DNA of 64,000 nucleotides, taken from Algivirga pacifica. Lineage in GTDB: Bacteria > Bacteroidota > Bacteroidia > Cytophagales > Flammeovirgaceae. The stretch lies in contig NZ_BAABJX010000026.1 of NCBI RefSeq assembly GCF_039543525.1, positions 62,001 to 126,000 of the forward strand, in the 5' to 3' direction. This document shows, piece after piece, positions 7,468 through 16,029 of the stretch (position 1 is its first letter; every line of letters begins with the position of its first letter). Below the pieces are notes generated by a model, which saw nothing but the letters and a program-made list of their open reading frames with translations, was not told where the DNA came from and made no database searches. The position numbers were made by a program, and so were the translations under genes.

Positions 7468-10400
7468 GCTTGTATTCGTATTTAAGTTCCTTGATTGCGC
7501 TTTCTACCTCTTCTGCAGTAAGTTCCTCTCCCGTCTTCAACTTATGCCATTTACGCTTCAACTTATTCACCATATCCAATAGGATTGGAAGTACAATCAG
7601 TGTTGTTGTTGTTGCCGCAATGATACCATAAGCGATTGTCACTACCATTGGGATCAAGAACTTGGCTTGCATACTGGTTTCAAACACCATTGGCCCCATA
7701 CCCGCTACGGTCGTCAAGGTAGTCAGTAAGATTGGACGGAAACGGGAAGTTCCTGCCTCAATTAATGCTTCACGGTATTTCATTCCCCTCTTTAAGTTGA
7801 GGTTCAAGGCATTAATAAATACCAGGGAGTCATTGACCACAACCCCTACCAAGGCGATAAACCCAAGGAAAGAAAGAATACAGATCGGTACATTATGTAC
7901 CATATGCCCAATAATTACCCCAATCACACTCAATGGAATCATGGCAAATACCAAGATCGACTGCGTCACGGAACGCAAGGTAAAGACCACAATCGCAAAC
8001 ATACTGAAAAAGACAATTGGCAATACACGTTGTGCCGAGTTCACCACTTTCTCCTGCTCACGCTTCTGTCCATCATAGCTCGCTTTCAACCCTGGATACT
8101 TATCCTGTAATTTTGGTAAGATGTCTGTATTGACCTGCTTGATGATCGCTGGTACGGATGCATTCGGGCTCGTCAACTCAGCGGTAATATTCACTTCACG
8201 TTGGAAGTCCAAGTGATTAATGGCTGAGACACCATTGACAAACTCCAGATTGGCAATCTCATTTACAGGATAAGCAGAACCGTCAGGCATACGGATACGC
8301 ATGTCCTCCAGCTGTCCAATGGTTTTTCTGTTTTCCGGGCGGTAACGCACCCATACTCTTACCTCATCTTCGTTACGCTGTAAACGTTGTGCTTCTAAAC
8401 CAAAGAAACCCTGACGCACCTGAGAGATCACGTCTTGAAGTGTGATGCCTAAGTGATACGCTTTATCTTTCAAGGTAATCAGGATTTCTCTGTTTCCTAC
8501 TGGTGTGTTGTCTGCAATATCTCTCAGCTCCTGGATAGACTTCAGTTCAATCTTCAACTCTTCCTTGGCCTTATTCAATTGTGCAAGGTCAGGATGGTTT
8601 AAGGAAAGAGAGAATGGTTTTCCAAAAGGTGAGAAGGCTACAAATTCATATTTCTCCGCCCCTGGAATAGCCGGTACCTTTTCCTGAATCCCATCAATCA
8701 CATCGTAAATTCCTCCTTTACGAACCTCAGCATCCAGCAACGTAATGTTCACTCTCACCTTATTTTCTGCATTCAGGTAAGTCTCTGATACTTTTTGAAT
8801 CAGTGCTTGTCCCCCTGGTTGGTTGACACTCAACTCTTCATTCACCTCATCAATAGCTTTATTGATCACATTCAGCCATTCGTCCGTTACCTCTTCTTGT
8901 GTACCGGAAGGCATTTCCAGGTTCATGGTAATATCGTCTCCTTCTACATATGGGAAGAAAGTCGCATCCACGTATCCCTTACCCAACAAAGCGATGGATG
9001 TGATGAATAAAGCAGTAGGAATTGCTAACCCAAGTATCTTATGATCCAGAATATAGGTAATCACTGGCTTATACGTATGGGTACGCAACCAACGCATCGC
9101 ATCCTCGGTCTTCTGTGTCACATTGAAACGCTTTTGATACCCTGCCTGCAATGCCTTGGAGTGTGCAATATGACCTGGTAAAATAATCAATCCTTCAATA
9201 AGAGATACAAACAAGATAGCTATTACAATAATTGCCATCTCCGAGAAAAAATCTCCCATACGGCCATCCAGGAAAACAAAGGTTGAGAAGGCTACCATGG
9301 TAGTCAAAACCGCAGACAGTACGGCAGGCAATACTTCCATTGTTCCATCAATGGCCGCACGAACCGAAGTCTTTCCTTCCTCATAATGCTGGTAAATATT
9401 TTCTGCCACTACGATGGCATCATCCACCAGAATACCCAATACCACAATCAGAGCAAACAAGGTAATCATGTTGATCGTTACCCCTGTGAAAGAGATAATG
9501 ATAAACATACCCAACATAGAAATCGGGATACCGATCGCTACCCAGAAAGCAATTCTAGGATTCAAGAACATTGATAGGAATACCAATACCAACACAATCC
9601 CCATGATCCCGTTGTCTGTCAGTAAATCCAGACGTTGCTGCAAGATCACAGACATATCCTTTACGATGGTTGCCTGCAAATTGGTATTACTGTTATTGAA
9701 GTCAGTAATGTAGTTTCTTACCTTCTCGGAAATATCTACCACGTCTTCCTCATACGTACTACTCACGGTGACAATCACCCCTCTCTCTCCATTGATCAAT
9801 ACTCTGGTAGGCGTGTCAGCCCATTGGTCTTTTACTTCTGCAACGTCTTTCAGACGAATCACACCACCATTGTCTGTACGTCTTACGATCAAGTGATCCA
9901 GTTCTTCACTGGTATAGGCCTTGTCCTTTACACGAATAAAGAACTCCTCTTGTCCATCCTTGATGCTCCCCCCTGTCATATTCAGATTGGCTACTGATAC
10001 AGCTCTGGCTACCTCCTGAAAAGTCAGGTTGTAAGCACGCATAGCCGACTCATTCAGTAGAATCGCTATTTCCTCTTCCGGAAAGCCCGACAACTCCACC
10101 TTGGACACCCCATTCATCGCCAATAAGTCTTTCTCAATAGTACGTGCTGTCGCTTTGAGCGTATGTAGGTTTGCCTCTTCTCCAGCAATACCAAAGTTGA
10201 TGGCAAAGTTCACATTCTCTTGCTTGAAGGTAATGATGGACTCTACCCCTACTGGGAAAGAACTGATCTTATTCACGGCATTCTCTACATCCGTCAGGGC
10301 TTTTTCCATGTTTGTCCCCGACTGCATTTCTACCGTTACCTGTCCGGAGTTTTCACGGGACACGGAAGTCAATCGCTCCAGCCCGGTGATTCCTTTCAGG

Positions 10401-10612
10401 TTTTCTTCAATTTTCAGGACTACCCCTTCCTCAATTTCTTCTGCAGAAGCCCCCGGATATACCGCTTGTACCATCACAAAACGGTTCGGAGAGTTGGGAA
10501 AGAAGTTGCTATTGATTTCTCTGACTCCCATAAAGCCAAAGAAAACAATCAGTACCATCACCAGATTGACGGCGAGGGGGAACTTGATAAAATATTCTAT
10601 TAGTTTCTTCAT
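7454..10612 (-). CDS. RND-family efflux pump (AcrB/MexB-like inner membrane transporter)
   Basis: The 1052-residue proton-driven exporter has the expected plan: TM1 at the N-terminus, a large periplasmic loop with YPGASAEEIEEGV near residue 52, TM2-6, a second loop and TM7-12. The paired aspartates needed for proton relay are visible in TM4 (GILVDDAIVVAENI), and the second half has GVVVNDSLVFINALN in the equivalent position. It works with the adaptor gene upstream and the TolC gene downstream to expel drugs, lipids or other amphiphiles. The acidic relay pair argues for the hydrophobe-exporting group over the metal-exporting group, but the substrate cannot be told from sequence. Confidence 0.96.
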   Translation of the reverse strand: MKKLIEYFIKFPLAVNLVMVLIVFFGFMGVREINSNFFPNSPNRFVMVQAVYPGASAEEIEEGVVLKIEENLKGITGLERLTSVSRENSGQVTVEMQSGTNMEKALTDVENAVNKISSFPVGVESIITFKQENVNFAINFGIAGEEANLHTLKATARTIEKDLLAMNGVSKVELSGFPEEEIAILLNESAMRAYNLTFQEVARAVSVANLNMTGGSIKDGQEEFFIRVKDKAYTSEELDHLIVRRTDNGGVIRLKDVAEVKDQWADTPTRVLINGERGVIVTVSSTYEEDVVDISEKVRNYITDFNNSNTNLQATIVKDMSVILQQRLDLLTDNGIMGIVLVLVFLSMFLNPRIAFWVAIGIPISMLGMFIIISFTGVTINMITLFALIVVLGILVDDAIVVAENIYQHYEEGKTSVRAAIDGTMEVLPAVLSAVLTTMVAFSTFVFLDGRMGDFFSEMAIIVIAILFVSLIEGLIILPGHIAHSKALQAGYQKRFNVTQKTEDAMRWLRTHTYKPVITYILDHKILGLAIPTALFITSIALLGKGYVDATFFPYVEGDDITMNLEMPSGTQEEVTDEWLNVINKAIDEVNEELSVNQPGGQALIQKVSETYLNAENKVRVNITLLDAEVRKGGIYDVIDGIQEKVPAIPGAEKYEFVAFSPFGKPFSLSLNHPDLAQLNKAKEELKIELKSIQELRDIADNTPVGNREILITLKDKAYHLGITLQDVISQVRQGFFGLEAQRLQRNEDEVRVWVRYRPENRKTIGQLEDMRIRMPDGSAYPVNEIANLEFVNGVSAINHLDFQREVNITAELTSPNASVPAIIKQVNTDILPKLQDKYPGLKASYDGQKREQEKVVNSAQRVLPIVFFSMFAIVVFTLRSVTQSILVFAMIPLSVIGVIIGHMVHNVPICILSFLGFIALVGVVVNDSLVFINALNLNLKRGMKYREALIEAGTSRFRPILLTTLTTVAGMGPMVFETSMQAKFLIPMVVTIAYGIIAATTTTLIVLPILLDMVNKLKRKWHKLKTGEELTAEEVESAIKELKYEYKHEEV

Positions 10613-10627
10613 ATCGTCAATTGGTGA

Positions 10628-11749
10628 TTATTTAATGGTTACTTCCATTCCTTCGTAAGCACTTTTCATTGTGGTCATCAGGATCGCATCTTTGGTAGAG
10701 ACTCCTTTCACCATCGCAGTATTTTCCTTCACGGCTACCACCTCTACGTACTTCTGCTTCAATAGTCCCTTACGATTATTACCTTCCACGATGTAAACCT
10801 TGCTGTTTTTCAATAGTTTTCGAGGAATCTCTACAACCCCTTCCAAGGTATTCCCTTCAATCATTGCTTGCATAAACATTCCTTCCTTCAAGCCTTTTCC
10901 TGAAGTCATTACGAAAATATTCACCAACTGTGACTTTGGGTCCAGGTTACCACCGATACGGGCAACTGTTCCTTTCCATTCCCCTTGAATATCCGGAGAA
11001 GATAAGGTTACCTTATCGCCTTTCGACAATTGTCCCGCTTCTTTCAGAGGCAGTGCCAAGGCTACTTCAAATACATCCGTACGGATCATTTCACCCAATT
11101 GCATTCCTGGGCGCACCGCCAAACCGGCATCGACATTGGACTTGGTTACAACACCTGAAAATGGTGCATAAATAGTATATTTCGAAAGGCGTTCTTCTCC
11201 TGACTTGATCGAGTAAAATGCATTGTATACCCCTTTTCCTGCCAGGTAATATTTTTCTTTCTCTGAAACAGGCGTTGGCAACGCTTTCAAGGATTTGTTG
11301 ATATCCATCTGATCCAGGTATTTCTGCCATTGTGGATAACTCTCAGGAAAATCTGCTTTTAGATCTGGAATAATGGCTGTGATTGCCGACAAGAAATTAC
11401 TCTTCTGTGCCAATAGCGTCATCGCATACTCTCCTTTATCAATCGAAAGAATTGGCTGACCCTTGCGGTAGGTATTTCCTTCCTTAAAGCTTTTGGCAGA
11501 AGCTAACAGACTACCTTCTACTTGTGCATATACCTCAAAGCGTTCTTTAGAAGTCAGTTTACCGGTGGCTTGCAATTGATTCTTTAAGGTATCAGGCGTA
11601 AAATACTTCACCTCCACTAAAGGAGCTTTGGCCTCTTTAACCTCTGCATTGGCTTTGGCAGCCCCTGGCATAAACTTGGCAAAGATCACCGCAGCTATAA
11701 CTAATAAGGCTCCAATGCCTGCTGGTAATAGTTTCTTGTCTTTCATCAC
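10628..11749 (-). CDS. RND efflux periplasmic adaptor (membrane fusion protein)
   Basis: The first gene of the efflux operon encodes 373 residues with an N-terminal membrane anchor (about 8-26). The lipoyl/barrel-sandwich halves are visible: RFEVYAQVEGSLLASAKSFKEGNTYRKGQPI near 65-100 and KYTIYAPFSGVVTKSNVDAGLAVRPGMQLGEM near 190-222. An alpha-helical hairpin lies between them and a beta-barrel follows. It bridges the inner-membrane pump and the TolC channel. It ends 15 bases before the pump start. The upstream region (11750-11900) should hold the operon promoter; no LytTR box was recognised there. Confidence 0.94.
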   Translation of the reverse strand: MMKDKKLLPAGIGALLVIAAVIFAKFMPGAAKANAEVKEAKAPLVEVKYFTPDTLKNQLQATGKLTSKERFEVYAQVEGSLLASAKSFKEGNTYRKGQPILSIDKGEYAMTLLAQKSNFLSAITAIIPDLKADFPESYPQWQKYLDQMDINKSLKALPTPVSEKEKYYLAGKGVYNAFYSIKSGEERLSKYTIYAPFSGVVTKSNVDAGLAVRPGMQLGEMIRTDVFEVALALPLKEAGQLSKGDKVTLSSPDIQGEWKGTVARIGGNLDPKSQLVNIFVMTSGKGLKEGMFMQAMIEGNTLEGVVEIPRKLLKNSKVYIVEGNNRKGLLKQKYVEVVAVKENTAMVKGVSTKDAILMTTMKSAYEGMEVTIK

Positions 11750-12296
11750 TAAGTAAGTCTTATCGTATTTATATTGATTATTCGCAGATATTTTAAACTA
11801 TTCAATCCATAGAATGTTCTTCGTTTTCTCATACTTCTTCCCTACGTCGTACATTCATTATCGATCGTCACTAAAATGTAACTTCTCTGCCACCTTATTA
11901 AATAAGAGTGGACGAAACGGGAAAAACGTTTAATGAAGAATGTAGAATGAAGAATGAAAAATACGCTTCCTATTCACTTCTTTTGTTGGGACGATCACAA
12001 GGAGCGTCCTTTCTTCATTCTGCCTTTACCCTTCGTCGGGGCGACCACAAGGGGCGCCCTTCTTCCTTCTTTCTGCCTTTACCCTATCGTCGGGGCGACC
12101 ACAAGGGGCGCCCTTTCTTCATTCTTCATTAAATCGATGACCTCTACCCCTCCCCACCCATTACATTCCTCATTGAAAATGAATAATTGTAAATTTCCCA
12201 TGGCCTAAACATGAATTATTCAACCATCATCTTAAAAATTTCCTATAGCTTTTATATTTTAGGGCAAAGTTTTCATTCACCACTTATCATATCATA
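11750..12296. other. Divergent intergenic region with GGGCGACC palindromes
   Basis: This 547-base spacer lies between the efflux operon (minus) and phosphoglucomutase (plus). The outer parts are A/T-rich and should hold both promoters. The middle (11935-12131) is a block of GAAGAATG/TTCTTCATT heptamer-like sequence and three GGGCGACC palindromes. Short open frames here follow the repeat and are not credible genes. Confidence 0.75.
11935..12131. repeat. Three tandem GGGCGACC-type palindromes in a TTCTTC context
   Basis: Palindromes lie at about 11988-12009 (diverged), 12037-12059 and 12092-12113 (near identical). They are separated by similar spacers containing TTCTTC and CTGCCTTTACCC, so the unit of about 54 bp has been tandemly duplicated. 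The block is bracketed by complementary GAATGAAGAATG and CATTCTTCATT sequence, making the whole block a loose inverted repeat. Related single palindromes occur at 20120 and 27579. Confidence 0.8.
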
Positions 12297-14021
12297 ATGG
12301 ATCAGAAAATTAACGATCAAGTACAGGTCTGGTTAGACGGTAACTATGACGAGGAAACGAAAAAAACAATTGAACAATTAAAATCCAGTAACCCAGAAGA
12401 ACTAGCAGACAGTTTTTACAAAGGTCTTGAGTTTGGTACAGGTGGCTTGAGAGGTATTATGGGTGTAGGTACTAACCGTATGAATAAATATACGGTGGGT
12501 ATCGCGACACAAGGGTTAGCTAACTACCTAAAAGAAGCCGAAAGTGGAGAACTTAAAGCAGCGATTGCTTACGATAGCCGTAACAACAGTGACTACTTTG
12601 CAGAAGTAACGGCCAAGGTATTTGCAGCTAACGGTATCAAAGTATATCTTTTTGATGCCTTGCGTCCTACTCCGGAACTTTCTTTTGCTATCCGTGAGTT
12701 GGGTTGTCAGACTGGTGTCGTATTAACCGCATCTCACAACCCTAAAGAATACAACGGTTACAAGGCTTACTGGAAAGACGGTGGACAGCTTGTACCTCCA
12801 CACGATAAAAATGTGGTAGCGGAAGTGCAATCCATTCAATCAGTAGACGATGTGAAATGGGAAGGCAACGAAGAACTAATCGTTAAAATCAATAAGGAAG
12901 TTGACGAGCCATACTTGAAAATGTTAGAGGAGAATGTGATTGCTCCCGACATGATCAAGTCTCAAAAAGATATGAAGATCGTCTTTACTTCTATTCACGG
13001 TACAGGTATTGTACATATTCCTGAAATCCTAAAACGTATTGGATTCGAGAATGTACATGTCGTAGAGGAGCAAGCTGAGCCTAATGGCAACTTCCCTACG
13101 GTAGTATACCCTAACCCGGAAGAGGCGGAAGCCCTAAGCATTGGTCTTGCCAAAGCGAAGGAATTGGATGCGGATATTCTTTTGGGAACTGACCCGGATA
13201 CAGACCGTGTTGGTATCGCAATCAAAAATCACAAAGGAGAATGGGTATTGCTGAACGGTAACCAAACCGCAGCCCTAATGTTCAACTATGTGATTGAGAA
13301 CAGAAAGGCCATGGGCTTGGCTAAAGACAATGACTTTGTTTGTAAAACCATTGTAACGACTGAGCTGATTGACGCATTCGCCAAGAAACAAGGTATGACT
13401 TGCTACAATGTCCTGACTGGTTTCAAATTTATTGCGGAGGTAATCAAGGAAAAAGAAGGAAAGGAAAACTTCGTTGTTGGTGGAGAAGAGTCTTATGGTT
13501 ATCTGGTAGGCGACAAAGTTAGAGATAAAGATGCAGTAGCTTCTGCTGCCATGATCTGTGAAATGGCCGCTTATGCACGTAGCAAAGGACTTTCTTTGTT
13601 TGATCAACTGATTGAAATCTACGTGAAGTATGGTTTCTACAAAGAACGTTTGATCTCTATCACCAAGAAAGGAATGAAAGGGGCCGAAGAGATTGCTGAG
13701 ATGATGAAAGAGCTAAGAGCAAACCCTCCAGCAACCATCAACGGTTCTAAACTAAAAGATGTTATTGACTACCAGTCTTCGGTAGCCAAAGACGTACAAA
13801 CAGGTGCGGAGTGTACCGTAAATCTTCCAAAATCTAACGTATTACAGTTCTATACGGAAGACGGATCGAAAATTTCTGCTCGCCCATCTGGAACAGAACC
13901 TAAGATCAAGTTCTACTTTAGCGTGAACACAACATTGGACAGCAAAGAAGACTTTGATAAGGTGGATGCTATGCTCGATGAAAGAATCGATGGAATCATT
14001 AAGGATATGAAACTGCAATAG
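12297..14021 (+). CDS. pgm: Phosphoglucomutase/phosphomannomutase
   Basis: The 574-residue cytoplasmic enzyme interconverts hexose 1- and 6-phosphates. All four alpha-D-phosphohexomutase signatures are visible: catalytic Ser146 in TASHNPKEYNGY, the metal loop DPDTDRVG near residue 301, the sugar-binding loop GGEESYGY near 396 and the phosphate-binding RPSGTEPKIKFY near 530. Length (about 570) matches the PGM2-like subgroup used for glucose or pentose phosphates, so phosphopentomutase activity is a possible alternative. The gene stands alone and is followed by a strong terminator. Codon use appears like the neighbours'. Confidence 0.95.
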   Translation: MDQKINDQVQVWLDGNYDEETKKTIEQLKSSNPEELADSFYKGLEFGTGGLRGIMGVGTNRMNKYTVGIATQGLANYLKEAESGELKAAIAYDSRNNSDYFAEVTAKVFAANGIKVYLFDALRPTPELSFAIRELGCQTGVVLTASHNPKEYNGYKAYWKDGGQLVPPHDKNVVAEVQSIQSVDDVKWEGNEELIVKINKEVDEPYLKMLEENVIAPDMIKSQKDMKIVFTSIHGTGIVHIPEILKRIGFENVHVVEEQAEPNGNFPTVVYPNPEEAEALSIGLAKAKELDADILLGTDPDTDRVGIAIKNHKGEWVLLNGNQTAALMFNYVIENRKAMGLAKDNDFVCKTIVTTELIDAFAKKQGMTCYNVLTGFKFIAEVIKEKEGKENFVVGGEESYGYLVGDKVRDKDAVASAAMICEMAAYARSKGLSLFDQLIEIYVKYGFYKERLISITKKGMKGAEEIAEMMKELRANPPATINGSKLKDVIDYQSSVAKDVQTGAECTVNLPKSNVLQFYTEDGSKISARPSGTEPKIKFYFSVNTTLDSKEDFDKVDAMLDERIDGIIKDMKLQ

Positions 14022-14047
14022 TTTTTTACCTCTATAAGCATCAATAA

Positions 14048-14088
14048 AAAAGCCATCTTAAGTATCAGCTTAAGATGGCTTTTATTTT
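14048..14088 (+). terminator. Terminator of phosphoglucomutase
   Basis: AAGCCATCTTAAG (14050-14062), a six-base loop and the exact complement (14069-14081) are followed by a T-rich run. An A run upstream could make it work in both directions. Confidence 0.9.
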
Positions 14089-14103
14089 ATAGCAATACTA
14101 AAA

Positions 14104-14136
14104 ACAGAAAAGGGCACCGCACTGCGACACCCCTTT
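14104..14136 (-). terminator. Probable terminator of the tRNA-Gly transcript
   Basis: Read on the minus strand, AAAGGG and CCCTTTT pair around an inner imperfect stem of G/C-rich sequence, followed by a T-rich tail. It lies about 65 bases after the tRNA 3' end. Confidence 0.55.
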
Positions 14137-14201
14137 AAACTTAGTTAGTAACCCAAAAACTAACTATTTCTCATTGCTACTTTCTACTATGAACCCTTAA
14201 G

Positions 14202-14274
14202 AGCGAGAAACGGGATTCGAACCCGCGGCCCCGACCTTGGCAAGGTCGTGCTCTACCAGCTGAGCTATTCTCGC
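14202..14274 (-). tRNA. tRNA-Gly(GCC)
   Basis: The minus-strand sequence folds as a standard cloverleaf. The acceptor arm GCGAGAA pairs with TTCTCGC, the D arm starts AGCTCAGCTGGTAGAGC, the anticodon stem is CGACC/GGTCG with loop TTGCCAA (anticodon GCC), and the T arm contains GGGTTCGAATCCC. The discriminator base is U, usual for glycine. CCA is not encoded. A partial, broken copy lies 320 bases away at 14593. Confidence 0.95.
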
Positions 14275-14522
14275 TTGTTTTTGTATTATTTGTATAGCAA
14301 ATATGAATATATAATTAATAATATAAAACCCTTTACATGTTAACAAATGAAAATATATTCATTCAATAAAATGAGCAACACGATAATTAATTACAGATCA
14401 AACACTTAAGTATATTTCTATTTTTAGATTATTATTATTTTAACATAATTTTAACAAACTATAATTAATCTAAATAAAAAGTCTTCATATTGTTAGCTGC
14501 ACACTAATCTCTAAAGAGGTGT

Positions 14523-14549
14523 AAAAAAAAGACAGCAGAAGCTGCTGTC
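14523..14549 (-). terminator. Minus-strand terminator downstream of the tRNA remnant
   Basis: GACAGCAG-AAG-CTGCTGTC (14531-14549) is a perfect stem. On the minus strand it is followed by eight T residues. Its position suggests that the broken tRNA-like region is, or was, transcribed. Confidence 0.8.
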
Positions 14550-14592
14550 CATTTTCATTCTCTCATTGCTACTTTCTACTATTTAATCTCGA

Positions 14593-14673
14593 GCGAGAAA
14601 TGGGATTCGAACCCAAATAAAATGCCTTGTAGTTTTACGATTGTATTTAATATATCACGCTGCACTACCTCGC
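14593..14673 (-). pseudogene. Broken tRNA-Gly copy (tRNA-like remnant)
   Basis: On the minus strand, the 3' part (T arm GGGTTCGAATCCCA and acceptor TTCTCGC) and the first five acceptor bases GCGAG match the intact tRNA-Gly nearby. The D arm and anticodon arm are replaced by A/T-rich sequence that does not fold as a cloverleaf; the span is 81 bases. The 22 bases of downstream flank (TCTCATTGCTACTTTCTACT on the plus strand) are also duplicated, at 14169 and 14561. A diverged duplicate or an attachment-site scar are both possible. Confidence 0.7.
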
Positions 14674-14820
14674 TTATGTGAATAAACTATTGCGTTTACA
14701 TTAACTAATACAGATTCAAAATGTTTTCCCCTACGCTCTTTTCTCATCATTAGATTTTGTTTGGAATAGTCTTTTTTAAAGAGAGATAGAGTAACTTGTT
14801 CATCCCGCTACACGGCGTAT

Positions 14821-15000
14821 GTTAATTGAGCTTCGCTCGTTCATGCTGTTTAGTTGAGTTGTTTGTTTTTATTGTTTTTTTGAAAGCTTCGCTTTCTATT
14901 TGGTATGATGACTTCATTATCTCTACGAAACATAGCCACTGAGCGGAGCTCAATAAAAACAAACAACTAAACATTATGAACGAGCGAAGCTCAACTAAAC
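14821..15000. repeat. Long inverted repeat with GAGCTTCGCTC hairpins
   Basis: The left arm (14821-14874) begins GTTAATTGAGCTTCGCTCG and the right arm (14951-15000) is its near complement. An inner hairpin GAAAGCTTCGCTTTC lies at 14881-14895. It shares the mini-hairpin GAGCTTCGCTC with the GTTGAATC family (44279, 44769, 57846) but has different spacers. Confidence 0.75.
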
Positions 15001-15020
15001 AATATGAACAAGCAGATAGC

Positions 15021-15719
15021 TTATTGCTTCACGCCTACCAATACCTCTTCCATTTCTAAGCCTGTGCATTGCTTTATTGCTTTGATCAAGTACCACAAAG
15101 CCGCAAACATCACCAAGGTCGATGGGATCGCAATCACCACAAAACTCCAAGCCGTCATTTGCCCTAATTCTTCGTTAAACGCAACAGTCCCCGGATCACT
15201 TACAATAAGTACCTTTGCTAGTATAAAATTTAAGGCTGCAGACAAGAAGAAAGAAAATGCCAATAAAATAGTCGCATGGTTCAGCTTTTTCTTGAAAATT
15301 GACTCATTACCTTGTTCTTCCAGAGATGCATTAATCTTGTCTACTCTAATCAGCGTAGGATTGTACAACAGCTTTTCCACTAAAGGGAACTTCGTTTTCA
15401 TGGAAATCAAAACGACCAAACCAATAATGAAAGGAATCGCGGCCTCTTTAATAGCAATATATTCTTTAGGTAGCTCTAATAGTCCTACCGTTCCAGTCAA
15501 TAATACACTCACAAATCCCATCACAGAGAAAAAGTTGACCTTACGGGTCTTGATATAATCATAAATACCATAAAGCACCGGAATACCTACCGCTACGATC
15601 AACCCCAACGTAGGCCCCAGATACTCCTCATCACTAAACTTGGATAAGATCACTGTAGGGATCAGGATATTGATCAATAAATTATTTAATGGACTTTCTT
15701 GTTTTTTCTTATCACTCAT
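15021..15719 (-). CDS. VC0807-type integral membrane protein
   Basis: The 232-residue protein has about six hydrophobic segments and no extracytoplasmic domain. The N-terminal NLLINILIPTVILSKFS and the Gly/Pro-rich second segment GPTLGLIVAVGIPVLYGIYDYI resemble VC0807-family proteins, which have distant similarity to intracellular septation protein A. The family has no assigned function. The gene appears to be monocistronic, with a long inverted repeat just after its stop codon. Confidence in a membrane protein is high; confidence in the family name is moderate. Confidence 0.65.
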   Translation of the reverse strand: MSDKKKQESPLNNLLINILIPTVILSKFSDEEYLGPTLGLIVAVGIPVLYGIYDYIKTRKVNFFSVMGFVSVLLTGTVGLLELPKEYIAIKEAAIPFIIGLVVLISMKTKFPLVEKLLYNPTLIRVDKINASLEEQGNESIFKKKLNHATILLAFSFFLSAALNFILAKVLIVSDPGTVAFNEELGQMTAWSFVVIAIPSTLVMFAALWYLIKAIKQCTGLEMEEVLVGVKQ

Positions 15720-16029
15720 TGTATTAAATTTTGTTTCAAGGGATCTCCTTAGCGTCTGTTTGCAATAGCTTCTTTATTGATGCTTATTTTTTGAATCGTA
15801 CAAAATTATAAAATATTACCTTGTGTGTAACGTAAAATATAGGGGAGTATATCCTTAAAAGCGTTAAAAGATTTGAAAATCAATACATTTACTACTAACG
15901 CCGCACTCCTAAATACGATTCTGCACACCTTTTGTAACTGATTCACAGTATAATTAAATGCTTTAAGGGATTGTAATATTCTAACATTTTTTTGCTTTTT
16001 TGTAGGCCAAATCTGAATTCCAATCAACC
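15720..16029. other. Divergent intergenic region, no repeat seen
   Basis: This A/T-rich 310-base spacer separates the VC0807-type gene (minus) and the caspase-like gene (plus). It must contain both promoters, but no convincing Bacteroidota -33/-7 pair, hairpin or repeat was recognised. Confidence 0.5.

Larger units (their letters stand above)
14275..15020. other. Gene-poor region with tRNA remnant, terminator and long inverted repeat
   Basis: No protein gene is seen over about 745 bases. The region holds an A/T-rich stretch (14275-14520) that should carry the tRNA-Gly promoter, a minus-strand terminator (14523-14549), a tRNA-like remnant (14593-14673) and a large inverted repeat (14821-15000) ending 20 bases from the VC0807-type gene stop. 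Confidence 0.75.

Noticed and set aside
10101..10658. Plus-strand open frame of 185 codons opposite the RND pump gene
   Set aside because: It lies entirely antisense to a well-supported transporter gene, has no recognisable domain and no own leader.
11908..12208. Short open frames between the efflux operon and phosphoglucomutase
   Set aside because: They translate three tandem palindrome units and have no independent coding character.
14593..14673. Functional second tRNA
   Set aside because: The D and anticodon arms cannot be folded and the span is 81 bases without a class II variable arm.
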